Shown: positions 1 to 8,306, numbered from the stretch's first letter. The stretch is DNA of 20,003 nt from Planctomycetota bacterium (GCA_024278035.1 JAJRUA010000199.1:1-20003); one strand, 5' to 3'. Program-made: numbers and translations. Notes: generated from the sequence alone by a model not told the origin.

Positions 1-5
1 CTTGC

Positions 6-515
6 CTACCGTCGCCAACCGCTGTAGTAGTGGCTTGTGTCGCCGTAGCGGGCGGCACCGGTGCTGCCGACAGCGTTCACCACTCGCCCCCCGCCAGCGG
101 GAGAGGCGTAGCTTGCCTGCTGGAGGCGGCGTTCGAGCACCTGGAGTTGAGCCGACTGTTGGCGATTCTGTTCAAGCTGTTGCTGTTGAGGACGGACGAA
201 AGCATAGTAATTGGGTGCCGCCTGGTTACCATCTTGGCGATAGAGATTCAGATAGGGGCTCACCGTCGGCTCCGACACAACTGTGTTGAACGGTTTGACG
301 GTCGAGCGTCGGGCGCCCGCCTGCGCGTTTCCGTAGCGGGCGGGTGAAGAACGCTGTGATTGCTGAGCGGCTGCTCCACGGTTGGCTTGCCAAGTGTACG
401 ACTCGGGGCCAAGCATCATCCGTGCTGAGTACGGATCGGGCCGCGACGTCTGTCCCCACACCGGTTGGATGAGAAAGACCATCAAGAAGGCGAACGCAAT
501 CGGACGGCAAACCAT
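6..515 (-). CDS. Small secreted protein, planctomycete-type, function unknown
   Basis: Complete minus-strand gene of 169 residues. The ATG at 515 is preferred over an upstream in-frame TTG at 536 because an AAGGA Shine-Dalgarno site lies 8 bases before it and it opens a clean signal peptide (MVCRPIAFAFLMVFLIQPVWG, cleavage expected near G-Q). The mature part is low in hydrophobic residues and rich in Gln, Ala, Arg and Tyr. It carries VSPYLNLYR, then NYYAFVRPQQQQ, a short Gln-rich coiled-coil-like stretch (LEQNRQQSAQLQVLERRL), and ends in TSHYYSGWRR. I recognise this order (SPYLNL, Y-VRPQ, then SHYY at the C-terminus) from small conserved planctomycete hypothetical proteins, from memory and not from a search. 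It lies 146 bases downstream of the MnmE-like gene on the same strand. The role is unknown; periplasmic or envelope location is inferred from the signal peptide. Confidence 0.75.
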   Translation of the reverse strand: MVCRPIAFAFLMVFLIQPVWGQTSRPDPYSARMMLGPESYTWQANRGAAAQQSQRSSPARYGNAQAGARRSTVKPFNTVVSEPTVSPYLNLYRQDGNQAAPNYYAFVRPQQQQLEQNRQQSAQLQVLERRLQQASYASPAGGGRVVNAVGSTGAARYGDTSHYYSGWRR

Positions 516-661
516 GACAACAATCCTTGTAAGCAATGGAACGGGCGAGACGGGCCAAAAAATCTACCGAAAGCTACTCGCACACCAGTGTATTCATCGG
601 CCAAGAGGTCGCCGCAACTCTTGCCTAATCGCTATAGTCCCGCCCTTGCTGGCCTAGCTGG

Positions 662-1789
662 CTACCAAGGGCCTGCTAGCAGTGCTTCGACGATCCCGTG
701 GGCCGCAGCAAGGTTTTTCTTCTGGAGAGACTCGCTTGCCAAAGTAAGCTGGGCGTAATGTTCCGAACGGAAGGGAATACCGCTCCCCGCAGGAGGATTC
801 GCAGGAACGATCGCGGAGCCAATCTGTTCGAGCAGTTCGGCCATGCCCTGGCCCGAAACGACACTCGTCAAGATTCTCTCCGCGATAAAAGAGGGATCGT
901 CCGCTAAATCGGCCTTGCTAGCAACGCGAAGAACAATCGCTTTCGTGGCTACGCCCTCGGGGCCCTCGGGCAACGAACCGGACGCGTCGCTTGCTTCTTG
1001 TACAAAAACCGCCACCTCCGCTGAACGAAGGGTCGCGTGGGCCAGTTCAATGCCTGCTGCTTCAATAGGGTCCGTCGTACGGTGCAAACCAGCCGTATCG
1101 GCCAACCGTACGGGCCAGCCGTTGATGGCGGTGCCCGCCGTCACCACGTCGCGTGTTGTGCCCGGCTGATCGAAGACAATCGCCCGGTCGTAGCCAACCA
1201 GCGCATTGATGAGGCTACTCTTGCCGACGTTCGGCGGACCAACAATTGCCACCAACCATGGTGTGAGCAAGTGCTCGCCCAGCGAACGCCATGAGAGTAA
1301 TTTCTCAATTTCTGAGGCAGCGGTCTTGCTATCGTTGTCTTGAATTGTAACGAGGATTTTTTTTAGAGACGCGTCGAGTGCGCCGTTCGCTTGATCGAGC
1401 AGAATCCCTGCGACCCGTTCCGTTGTGGCTTGTTCTAAATCCTTCCAAGCGGCTTGCGATAAGGGCGTTTTACGAGAGCCGAACGAAGAAACTTCGCCTT
1501 GAGCAATGCCTTTCTCCGCAAGGTTTGCCAGCACCGCACTCTGGGCTGCTAGGCCTCCATGGCAGTGGATTTCGACCCCGCTCTCACTTCGCCGTACAAC
1601 GACCAACTCTTCTCCTTTCGGATGAAGCCAACGGCCAAATCGAATCGCCCGCAGCGGCTGTTTCGCAAGCGGCTTGCCGTTAGCGGCGAGAAAACAAGCC
1701 TCCACGGTGGAGGTAGCGCCAGGGCCTTCAACACCGACGACCGCAATCGCACTACGTCCGGCCGGAGTAAGAACAGCAGCGTGTGTCAT
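662..1789 (-). CDS. mnmE: MnmE-like tRNA-modification GTPase, reduced form
   Basis: 375 residues; MnmE is usually about 450. MnmE with MnmG makes the 5-carboxymethylaminomethyl group on U34 of certain tRNAs in the cytoplasm. The N-terminal domain is recognisable (LTPAGRSAIAVVGVEGPG at residues 7-24; GVEIHCHGG at 71-79). The G domain has P-loop GPPNVGKSS (184-192) with the Asn used by potassium-dependent MnmE-type GTPases, DQPGTTRD (207-214), DTAGLH (231-236) and SKAD (291-294) in place of NKxD. Two things are odd. The usual GEFTxRAFxNGK region is degenerate (QGEVSSFGSRKTPLSQAA), and the protein ends in ALLAGPW without the C-terminal Cys-x-Gly-Lys motif needed for modification. It starts 4 bases after the coaX stop codon, so the two are probably co-transcribed. 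Family assignment is firm; catalytic activity as MnmE is doubtful. Confidence 0.85.
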   Translation of the reverse strand: MTHAAVLTPAGRSAIAVVGVEGPGATSTVEACFLAANGKPLAKQPLRAIRFGRWLHPKGEELVVVRRSESGVEIHCHGGLAAQSAVLANLAEKGIAQGEVSSFGSRKTPLSQAAWKDLEQATTERVAGILLDQANGALDASLKKILVTIQDNDSKTAASEIEKLLSWRSLGEHLLTPWLVAIVGPPNVGKSSLINALVGYDRAIVFDQPGTTRDVVTAGTAINGWPVRLADTAGLHRTTDPIEAAGIELAHATLRSAEVAVFVQEASDASGSLPEGPEGVATKAIVLRVASKADLADDPSFIAERILTSVVSGQGMAELLEQIGSAIVPANPPAGSGIPFRSEHYAQLTLASESLQKKNLAAAHGIVEALLAGPW

Positions 1790-1793
1790 AGGG

Positions 1794-2621
1794 CTATTCT
1801 TCGTTCCTCTGCGACTCCGCGTCTCTGCGCGAAAACATTAGGTCAGCAACAACAATTCCCGCTAGTGTGAGGTGGGGCAAATGGCGCACGGTGTAGTCGG
1901 GCCCCCCAATGAGGCGGGCGACTGAGGGGGCGGCTCCGCCAGTAAGAAAAACCTGTGGCGTGGTGGTAAGGCCGTCGCGCTGGCGGTCGATTAGTTCGCG
2001 GATGGCACCGATCGCGCCCCAAAACAACCCCGCCGCTAGGGCCCCCTCGGTGGATCGGCCGATTGCCTCGGGCGATGCGTCGAGTTCCTCAAGCCGAACG
2101 TACGGCAAGGCATCGGTCGCTTCGGCCAATGCCCACGCAGCAAGGCCCGGACCTGGAAGAATCGCCCCTCCCTCGAACACGCCATCCGGTGCAACCAAGT
2201 CCACCGTAATCGCGGTGCCAAGGTCGATAAGGATTGCCGGCCTGTCAGGCTGCCGCAAAATGTTGGCTCCGACAGCAGCAAGCAGCCGGTCGATTCCGAC
2301 TTGCCCAGGATGTTCGACACGGGTCTCGATCGGCAGGTCGGGCAGGGTAAGCTGGTGCCATTCGTCGGGGCTCGAACGAAGCGCGGCCTCTAGCTGTTTA
2401 GCAATGGGCCGAGAGACACTCCCCACCACCGTCCGCTTTGGCGAGGGCCCAACCCAATCCCTAACCTGGAGGGGCCAATCTTCTTGGGTTGAAACGCTTA
2501 GCGTCTCCGTCGGCTCCGGTAACGACGAGTTACGTGCCAAAGAAAATCGGCCCAGCTTGATACGGCTATTACCAATATCAACGGCGATCAGGTCGGCAGC
2601 AGTATCGAGGGGGGGGCTCAT
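1794..2621 (-). CDS. coaX: Type III pantothenate kinase
   Basis: 275 residues, close to the family norm. CoaX phosphorylates pantothenate with ATP, the first step of coenzyme A synthesis, in the cytoplasm. ASKHA-fold motifs are present: DIGNSRIKLG (15-24, phosphate loop), GQVGIDRLLAA (106-116), DLGTAITVD (133-141) and GGAILPG (151-157), then LTGGAA near 227. The ATG at 2621 is chosen because DxGNSxxKxG normally lies within the first 20 residues; a longer frame to 2702 adds an unlikely Cys-rich leader. An AAGAG abuts the start codon, so the ribosome site is weak. The last residues (SRRDAESQRNEE) come from a dispersed repeat. The gene is divergent from uvrA and followed after 4 bases by the MnmE-like gene. 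Confidence 0.92.
   Translation of the reverse strand: MSPPLDTAADLIAVDIGNSRIKLGRFSLARNSSLPEPTETLSVSTQEDWPLQVRDWVGPSPKRTVVGSVSRPIAKQLEAALRSSPDEWHQLTLPDLPIETRVEHPGQVGIDRLLAAVGANILRQPDRPAILIDLGTAITVDLVAPDGVFEGGAILPGPGLAAWALAEATDALPYVRLEELDASPEAIGRSTEGALAAGLFWGAIGAIRELIDRQRDGLTTTPQVFLTGGAAPSVARLIGGPDYTVRHLPHLTLAGIVVADLMFSRRDAESQRNEE
1799..1834. repeat. SRRDAESQR-type dispersed repeat inside the coaX 3' end
   Basis: On the minus strand this reads CGCAGAGACGCGGAGTCGCA followed by GAGGAAC. It belongs to the CGCAGAG-type repeat found between genes in many bacteria, where it often reads through as S-R-x-D-A-x-x-Q-R peptides (recalled, not searched). Here it is in frame and supplies the final residues of CoaX. 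A partial relative lies at 13594-13625. Confidence 0.6.
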
Positions 2622-2750
2622 CTCTTTTGAGAATAACACACGACAGCACGGCTCGCACCCGTGTGAGCCGCGCCCATCTACGGAATGCTGCGGTCGGGGC
2701 ACTTACGCGACTCATATGCGGGGGCGCCACGGCTCCCACAGGTGGTTGTT

Positions 2751-2770
2751 TACCCTGCGTTTGCGGGGTA
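2751..2770. other. Hairpin in the coaX-uvrA divergent interval
   Basis: An 8-bp stem (TACCCTGC / GCGGGGTA, one G-U pair on the plus strand) closes a GTTT loop, 37 bases before the uvrA start codon. It lies in the 186-base interval (2622-2807) that must hold the promoters of coaX and uvrA. I see no clear LexA-type palindrome and no convincing -35/-10 pair there. It is not followed by a T-tract, so it is not an obvious terminator; function unknown. Confidence 0.35.
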
Positions 2771-2807
2771 GGTTGACCGATTGCGCTCGACTCCTCTGAC
2801 GCCCATC

Positions 2808-5741
2808 ATGCCCGTCCCCTCCTCCCAATCTGCCGTCCCCTCCGATGCGATTCGCATCCGTGGTGCCCGGGTTCATAATCTTAAGAACATCGACGTTGAT
2901 CTCCCTCGCAATCAGCTTGTGGTCATCACCGGTGTGAGTGGCAGCGGCAAAAGTTCGCTGGCCTTTGACACCTTGCTTGCCGAAGGCCAACGGCAGTACA
3001 TCGATTCGCTCAGCGTCTATTCGCGTCAGTTTTTTAACCAACGCCAGCGGCCTGATGTGGATCGAATCGAGGGGCTCCAGCCCGCGGTGGCGATCGACCA
3101 AAGCCAAGGCTCCCATAGCCCGCGGAGCACGGTCGGCACGGTTACCGAGATTCACGATTATTTGCGTCTGTTGTTCGCCCGTGCTGGCGAGATGGCATGC
3201 GCGGCGTGTGGCGAGCCGATCACTCAACAGTCGCCCACCGAAATCGAGACGGCCATCCTCGCCCTACCCGCCGAGTCGCGGGCCATGTTGCTTGCTCCGC
3301 TCGTGCATGGCCGAAAAGGAAAACATGCGGAGGTGATTGAGCAAGCGCGCAAAGCAGGGTTTGTTCGCGTACGGATTGATGGCCTTACCTATCCGATCGA
3401 GGATGTGCCAGAACTAAAATCACAAAAGACGCACGATATCGAAGCGGTCGTCGATCGGATTGTGATTCGCAAAGGAATTGAAAACCGGGTAGCCGAGTCC
3501 GTGCGACTCGGAGTAAAACATGGCGAGGGCGTGGTACGGATCGTTTACCAAACGCCGGAAGCAAAGGCCGAGGCGAAGGAATCCGAATCCAACGGTGCGG
3601 CGTCGGCTTACAACGAGAAAAGCGGCTGGCAAGAGCGGCTCTTCAATACGCGCTACGCTTGTCCCACCTGCAAGACGGGCATTGCCGAGGTCGAACCGAG
3701 GACGTTTAGTTTCAACAGCCCCTACGGAGCTTGCCCCGCATGTGATGGGATGGGAGCGACTGAGGGGTTCGACCCCGAGCTGGTGCTGCCCCAACTCTCT
3801 TTCTCACTTGCCCAGGGAGCCATCGCCCCCTGGCGGTCGGCAACCGCGGCGGGCAAAAAGAAACGGCTGGCGCTTGTCGAGCCGCTGCTTGCTTCGCTGA
3901 AAGTGGATGCCAAGACACCGCTCGATGCTTGGCCCCAAGGGGGCGTGCAGAAATTGCTCACCGGCGACGGGGGCGACTTCTTTGGCCTGCTCTTGCTCCT
4001 TGAAGAAGAACTCCAGGCGACCAAGCGCGAAGCCTCGCGCGATCGACTGGCCGAGTACCGTGGTTCGGTCGTTTGCCCCGACTGCAATGGCTGTCGGCTT
4101 GGCCCCGAAGGACGAAGCTGCCGCGTTGGCGATAGACCCATCCATGAAGTGAACGCCATGAGCATCGGTGAAGCCCGAACGTGGTTTGAGCACCTTGCCG
4201 CTAGCGAAACGTTGGACGAAGACCGAGCCGTGATCGCTGAGCCGCTCGTACGAGAAATACGCCGTCGGTTGGAGTTTCTCGAAAAATCGGGGGTCGGATA
4301 CCTCACGCTGGATCGGGCTGCCAACACGCTTTCGGGGGGAGAGGTGCAACGGGTTCGCTTGGCGACCGGCATCGGCAGTGGGTTGGTTGGCGTGATGTAC
4401 TTGCTGGACGAACCGTCGATCGGCCTCCATCCGCGCGACAACGATCGGCTGATCGCCGCGATGCGCGACTTGCAACAACAGGGGAACACCGTCATTGTCG
4501 TCGAGCATGACGAAGCGGTGATGCGGGCGGCAGATTGGCTTGTGGATGTCGGCCCCGTCGCTGGGGCGCGTGGTGGAAAAATCGTTGCCCAGGGCCCCCC
4601 CGCTGAAGTCGCAGCAAACGAACAATCGCTCACCGGGAAATATCTGTCGGGAGCCAACCGAATTAAAACGCCAGAGAAAAGAAGAGGGAAGACGAAAGGA
4701 AAAAAGCAGGAAATCGAGCCGCGGCTTTCGCTACGGGGGGCGACCTTGCACAACTTGCAGGGGGAGGATTTTCATGTGCCGCTGGGGAAATTCGTCTGCG
4801 TAACGGGCGTGAGCGGGAGTGGAAAAACGTCGCTCGTTGTCGGAACGCTCGCCAAGGCATTGGCTCGTGATCTCAACGGAGCGGCAGCCAAGCCGGGGCC
4901 TTACACGAAGCTCGAAGGGATCCAATTGATTGACCGTTTTGTGGCCGTGGATCAATCTCCCATTGGCAGATCGCCTCGCAGTAATGCGGCGACCTACACA
5001 GGTCTGTTCGATGAAATTCGGAAGCTGTTCACAAAAACCAAACTCGCCCGGGCGCGTGGCTACAAGTCGGGTCGGTTCAGTTTTAACGTCAAGGGAGGCC
5101 GCTGCGAAGCGTGTCAAGGGCAAGGCTTGCGGAAGATCGAAATGAACTTTCTCCCGGATCTTTATGTGACATGCGAAACCTGTCTCGGAGCCCGATTCAA
5201 TCGGCAAACACTTGCAGTAAAGTATCAGGGGCATTCGATCGCCGACGTGTTGCGTCAGCCGGTCGAGGCGTCGCTCGAATTGATGGCCAACGTGCCAGCC
5301 ATCCACGGCCCGCTCGAAGCCCTCTCGGCAGTCGGCCTCGGGTACCTAACCCTCGGCCAGCCGGCGAACACGCTCTCAGGCGGCGAGGCCCAGCGGATCA
5401 AGCTCGCAGCCGAATTGGGTTCTTCCCGCAAAGGGAACGGGGGGCACACGCTTTACCTGCTCGACGAACCGACCACCGGCCTCCATGCGGACGACGTCCG
5501 ACGATTGCTCGGCGTGCTCAATCGTTTGGTCGATGCGGGGAACACGGTGCTTGTCGTCGAACACCACTTGGACGTGATGCGCTGTGCCGACTGGATCATC
5601 GACCTTGGCCCCGAAGGCGGAGAAGCAGCGGCCGAAGGTGGCGGCGGGGGCCACATCATTGCAGCCGGTACGCCCGAGGAGGTCGCCCTGTGCGAAACGA
5701 GCCACACAGGTCGTTGGCTACGCGAAGCGCTCGCGGAATGA
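2808..5741 (+). CDS. uvrA: UvrABC excinuclease subunit A
   Basis: 977 residues; typical UvrA is about 940-980. UvrA is the damage-recognising ATPase of nucleotide excision repair, loading UvrB on damaged DNA. Two ABC modules are complete: Walker A GVSGSGKSS (42-50) with signature LSGGE (about 508) and Walker B LLDEPSIGLHP (about 532); Walker A GVSGSGKTS (about 667) with LSGGE (about 856) and LLDEPTTGLH (about 884). Zinc modules are visible: CAACGEP in the early insertion, CPTC...CPAC from about residue 284, and CEACQGQG...CETC from about 765. A Lys-rich linker (TPEKRRGKTKGKKQE) joins the halves, and a Gly/Ala-rich insertion precedes the C-terminus. The ATG at 2808 is preferred to a TTG at 2781; neither has a clear Shine-Dalgarno site. 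A strong hairpin follows 18 bases after the stop codon. Confidence 0.97.
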   Translation: MPVPSSQSAVPSDAIRIRGARVHNLKNIDVDLPRNQLVVITGVSGSGKSSLAFDTLLAEGQRQYIDSLSVYSRQFFNQRQRPDVDRIEGLQPAVAIDQSQGSHSPRSTVGTVTEIHDYLRLLFARAGEMACAACGEPITQQSPTEIETAILALPAESRAMLLAPLVHGRKGKHAEVIEQARKAGFVRVRIDGLTYPIEDVPELKSQKTHDIEAVVDRIVIRKGIENRVAESVRLGVKHGEGVVRIVYQTPEAKAEAKESESNGAASAYNEKSGWQERLFNTRYACPTCKTGIAEVEPRTFSFNSPYGACPACDGMGATEGFDPELVLPQLSFSLAQGAIAPWRSATAAGKKKRLALVEPLLASLKVDAKTPLDAWPQGGVQKLLTGDGGDFFGLLLLLEEELQATKREASRDRLAEYRGSVVCPDCNGCRLGPEGRSCRVGDRPIHEVNAMSIGEARTWFEHLAASETLDEDRAVIAEPLVREIRRRLEFLEKSGVGYLTLDRAANTLSGGEVQRVRLATGIGSGLVGVMYLLDEPSIGLHPRDNDRLIAAMRDLQQQGNTVIVVEHDEAVMRAADWLVDVGPVAGARGGKIVAQGPPAEVAANEQSLTGKYLSGANRIKTPEKRRGKTKGKKQEIEPRLSLRGATLHNLQGEDFHVPLGKFVCVTGVSGSGKTSLVVGTLAKALARDLNGAAAKPGPYTKLEGIQLIDRFVAVDQSPIGRSPRSNAATYTGLFDEIRKLFTKTKLARARGYKSGRFSFNVKGGRCEACQGQGLRKIEMNFLPDLYVTCETCLGARFNRQTLAVKYQGHSIADVLRQPVEASLELMANVPAIHGPLEALSAVGLGYLTLGQPANTLSGGEAQRIKLAAELGSSRKGNGGHTLYLLDEPTTGLHADDVRRLLGVLNRLVDAGNTVLVVEHHLDVMRCADWIIDLGPEGGEAAAEGGGGGHIIAAGTPEEVALCETSHTGRWLREALAE

Positions 5742-5759
5742 GCGGTGCCATCTTTTTCC

Positions 5760-5823
5760 TAGCCGCAGGCGGAAGCCGGCGGTCACAGCCCCTCATGGAA
5801 CCGCCGGCTTCCGCCTACGGCTA
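5760..5823. terminator. Long inverted repeat, bidirectional terminator-like, palindrome family 1
   Basis: A 24-base arm (5760-5783, TAGCCGCAGGCGGAAGCCGG then CGGT) pairs with 5800-5823 with one mismatch around a 16-base loop. T-rich (TCTTTTTCC) and A-rich (AGAAAGAAAAA) flanks lie on either side, so both strands would give stem plus U-tract. It sits between convergent uvrA and the DUF202 gene and can end both transcripts. The first 19 bases of the arm recur exactly at 13700, so it is also a dispersed repeat. Confidence 0.75.
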
Positions 5824-5841
5824 AGAAAGAAAAACCATTGG

Positions 5842-6093
5842 TTACCGCAAGGTTCGGCGTACACGCAAAAAACGGTGCCAGCCAACGGCAACCACCACAA
5901 ACGCTGCCAGGACCAATGCACCTGCCAGCAGCCCCCCTTCGTTGCCGTGCATGGTGTCAAACTTCCATAGCGTCCCTCCCGAAGCGGCAAGCATCATCGC
6001 CGATCGACCGTAGGCGAGCAAAGTACGTTCGTTGGCGAGCAGCGTGCGGCGCAGGGCCAGTTCATCACGAGAGGGAGATTGCAATTCGGGCAT
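5842..6093 (-). CDS. DUF202 family small membrane protein (YidH-like)
   Basis: 83 residues from the ATG at 6093, which opens MPELQSPSRDELALRR; a TTG at 6111 is the longer alternative. The family hallmark LANERTLLAYGRS is near residue 20 (family consensus L-A-x-E-R-T-x-L-A-W-x-R). Two or three hydrophobic segments follow: AMMLAASGGTLWKF, then LLAGALVLAAFVVVAVGW, ending in a basic tail RFLRVRRTLR. It is predicted to be an inner-membrane protein; the biochemical role of DUF202 proteins is not established. The gene stands alone, convergent with uvrA and divergent from the next gene, with no useful functional context. Confidence 0.85.
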   Translation of the reverse strand: MPELQSPSRDELALRRTLLANERTLLAYGRSAMMLAASGGTLWKFDTMHGNEGGLLAGALVLAAFVVVAVGWHRFLRVRRTLR

Positions 6094-6154
6094 TCCAGCA
6101 ACAAGAGGCAAAAAACGGTTTTATGAGAGGGGGGCACAGCGGCACCAGCTCTGC

Positions 6155-6160
6155 TAAACT
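6155..6160 (+). promoter_or_regulatory. Possible extended -10 element
   Basis: TGcTAAACT at 6152-6160 resembles an extended -10 box (TGnTATAAT), 55 bases before the start codon at 6216. No good -35 is seen at 16-18 bases upstream. The same TAAACT hexamer occurs before the ECF sigma gene. Confidence 0.3.
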
Positions 6161-6215
6161 GCCGTGAGAACGCCACTAAGGCAACCCCAACATTTGAAAC
6201 ATCGAAATAATTCTT

Positions 6216-7127
6216 ATGGCGAATGACGATTCTAACCCGTGGCGTGACATGGTCGATCCCGGTTTCGACGAAACGTCCCCCACTCAGGCCGAAGTCGATC
6301 ATCGACAAGGTTACGACGACCAAGGCAACAAGAAACGCTCCTCATGGGGCTGTTTGTTCTATGGCTGCTTGACGATCGTTCTACTGGGAATTGTGACGAT
6401 GCTTATCGTCGGCGTCGGCGGCTACTATCTGGTCAAAGGGCAAGTCCAAAAGTACACCGATAAGGAGCCGGTGGCGATTGCAACCATAGAAATGAACGAC
6501 GAAGAGATCGCTGCTATCGAGGCGAGGCTCGAAGCGTTTGGGGAAATGGTTAGCAACGACGTGCCTAACGACGAATCTGCCGATCAACCGCCGGAAGCGG
6601 CGGCGATAGAAAAAAACGCTCCCCCTGATCCTGGCGTAACGGAGCTGGTTCTCACAGCAAAGGAAATCAACGCTTTAATTTCTAAAAAAACTGAACTCAA
6701 AGGGCACATTTTCGTGCGGATCGAAAAGGGGCAAATTTCGGGCGATGTTAGTATGCCGACCGACTTCTTGCCGCTGGTTGGAGGGGGGCGGTACTTCAAT
6801 GCGTCGGCAACGTTCGACGTGTCGCTCGATCCGGCAAAGAATCAAGGCCTGTTAGAAGTCCGGCTCGTCGATGCCAAAGTGAAGGGCCAACCTTTGCCGC
6901 AGCAGTTTCTGGATGCCATCGCAAGCGAAAACTTTGCCCAAGACATTTACGACGACCCCAAGATGGCCAAGATGTTAGATCGGTTCGAGAGTTTACGGAT
7001 CGAAGGAGATCGGTTGATACTAAAAGTACGCCCCTCCTCAGCAGAAGAGATTGCCAAGCAAGAGGCGGAAATCGAAGCCGATGCGATGCCCGTCCCCCCC
7101 TCGCAACCCGTACCTCCTTTGCCATAA
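6216..7127 (+). CDS. Single-pass membrane protein, function unknown
   Basis: 303 residues from an ATG. An acidic, Asp-rich cytoplasmic N-terminus (1-43) is followed by one strong transmembrane segment (about 44-72, GCLFYGCLTIVLLGIVTMLI), then an extracytoplasmic part. Residues 87-130 are acidic and probably disordered. A compact domain runs from LVLTAKEINALISKK through GQISGDVSMPTDFLPLVGGG to DAKVKGQPLPQQFLDAI and DRLILKVRPSS. The order 'T-x-x-E-I-N-A-L-I', then beta-strands describing short-chain-like inhibition of a substrate surface, recalls YpmS/DUF2140-type or LmeA-like extracellular domains, but that is an impression. The tail is Pro-rich (MPVPPSQPVPPLP). It stands alone between divergent DUF202 and convergent fadA, so context gives no role. 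Confidence 0.8.
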   Translation: MANDDSNPWRDMVDPGFDETSPTQAEVDHRQGYDDQGNKKRSSWGCLFYGCLTIVLLGIVTMLIVGVGGYYLVKGQVQKYTDKEPVAIATIEMNDEEIAAIEARLEAFGEMVSNDVPNDESADQPPEAAAIEKNAPPDPGVTELVLTAKEINALISKKTELKGHIFVRIEKGQISGDVSMPTDFLPLVGGGRYFNASATFDVSLDPAKNQGLLEVRLVDAKVKGQPLPQQFLDAIASENFAQDIYDDPKMAKMLDRFESLRIEGDRLILKVRPSSAEEIAKQEAEIEADAMPVPPSQPVPPLP

Positions 7128-7148
7128 GAAAAGGCTTCACGTACCAAG

Positions 7149-8306
7149 CTAAACGCGTTCCAAAACGGTAGCGATACCTTGCCCGACGCCGATGCACATG
7201 GTGGCTAGGCCGAACTGGACATTGCGGGCGACCATGGCGTGGACGAGTGTCGTAGCGATCCGTGCGCCACTCGCGCCGAGCGGGTGGCCGATGGCGATGG
7301 CTCCGCCGTGGACGTTAACGCGATCTTCGTCCAATTTGAGCATCCGAATACAGGCGAGCGACTGGGCGGCAAACGCTTCGTTGAGTTCGATAAGATCAAT
7401 ATCACCGAGCGCCAGGCCAGCTCGGGCGAGCGCCTTTTTTGTGGCGGGGACGGGGCCCGTCCCCATCACTGCCGGCTCAACCCCCGCGACCGCCGTGGAG
7501 CGGATGCGAACCAAGGGGGCGAGCCCCAGTTCCTTGGCCCGTTCTTCGGAAAGGACCAGCATGGCCGAAGCACCATCGCTAAGGGGCGAACTATTGCCAG
7601 CGGTCACGGTGCCAACGACCGGCATGAACGCTGGCTTCAAACCGGAGAGCGCTTCGAGGCTCGAATCATGGCGGACACATTGGTCCGCCGTGATAAGTTC
7701 TCGATCGCCCGCTTCGTTACGGCCGAAGACCGGGACGATCTCGGCGTGCATCTCACCCGACTCATGCGCCGTGGCCGCCTTCTGGTGGCTCGACAGAGCA
7801 AAGGCATCTTGTTCTTCGCGAGAAATGCCCATCGACTGGGCCAAAAACTCTGCCGTCACCCCCATCAGCAGAGCCCCTTTGCTCGTGTGGTGGAGCATTT
7901 TGGGGTTGAGGTCAAAACCCAAATCCATCGGATAATGGTGCATGTGCTCCACGCCGCCGATGACGTGGACATCTTCGGCCCCCGCCATGATGGCATGGGC
8001 CGCTTGGTTGAGGGCTTGTAAGCTACTGCCACAAAGTCGGTTGACCGTCGCCGCCGCCACGTCCGTCGGCAAGTCGGCCATAAGCGACACAAACCGGGCG
8101 ACATTGAATCCTTGTTCTCCCTGCTGTTGCACGCACCCCAAGAGAACATCTTCAATCGCCGCCGGATCGATGCCAGTTCGTTCGATCAGCACACGCACCA
8201 CCTCGGCAGCAAGGTCATCCGCGCGTACCTGACGAAAGATACCTCGATCCGCATGAGCACGACCAATGGGGGTACGAACCGCATCGACGATAACAGGAGT
8301 TTTCAT
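7149..8306 (-). CDS. fadA: Acetyl-CoA acyltransferase (3-ketoacyl-CoA thiolase)
   Basis: 385 residues, normal for thiolase. It cleaves 3-ketoacyl-CoA with CoA to acetyl-CoA and a shortened acyl-CoA, the last step of beta-oxidation. Catalytic residues are in place: nucleophile Cys92 in VNRLCGSSLQA, His341 in GGAIAIGHPLGASGAR and Cys371 in ATMCIGVGQG; NEAFAAQ is the usual loop. The ATG at 8306 (MKTPVIVDAVRTPIGR) is chosen over a TTG one codon earlier. It lies downstream of fadB on the same strand, 129 bases away, which suggests an operon for the multifunctional beta-oxidation complex. Biosynthetic acetyl-CoA acetyltransferase is an alternative reading, but the partner gene favours degradation. 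Confidence 0.92.
   Translation of the reverse strand: MKTPVIVDAVRTPIGRAHADRGIFRQVRADDLAAEVVRVLIERTGIDPAAIEDVLLGCVQQQGEQGFNVARFVSLMADLPTDVAAATVNRLCGSSLQALNQAAHAIMAGAEDVHVIGGVEHMHHYPMDLGFDLNPKMLHHTSKGALLMGVTAEFLAQSMGISREEQDAFALSSHQKAATAHESGEMHAEIVPVFGRNEAGDRELITADQCVRHDSSLEALSGLKPAFMPVVGTVTAGNSSPLSDGASAMLVLSEERAKELGLAPLVRIRSTAVAGVEPAVMGTGPVPATKKALARAGLALGDIDLIELNEAFAAQSLACIRMLKLDEDRVNVHGGAIAIGHPLGASGARIATTLVHAMVARNVQFGLATMCIGVGQGIATVLERV

Noticed and set aside
1909..2799. 296-residue plus-strand open frame opposite coaX
   Set aside because: It is the antisense shadow of coaX, Ser/Arg/Pro-rich, with no recognisable domain.
3722..4753. 343-residue minus-strand open frame opposite uvrA
   Set aside because: Composition is Ser/Arg/Pro-rich as expected from the reverse of a GC-rich gene; uvrA motifs on the plus strand are unambiguous.
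5111..5824. 237-residue frame overlapping the uvrA 3' end and the hairpin
   Set aside because: Out-of-frame shadow, Arg/Pro-rich, runs through the terminator-like palindrome.
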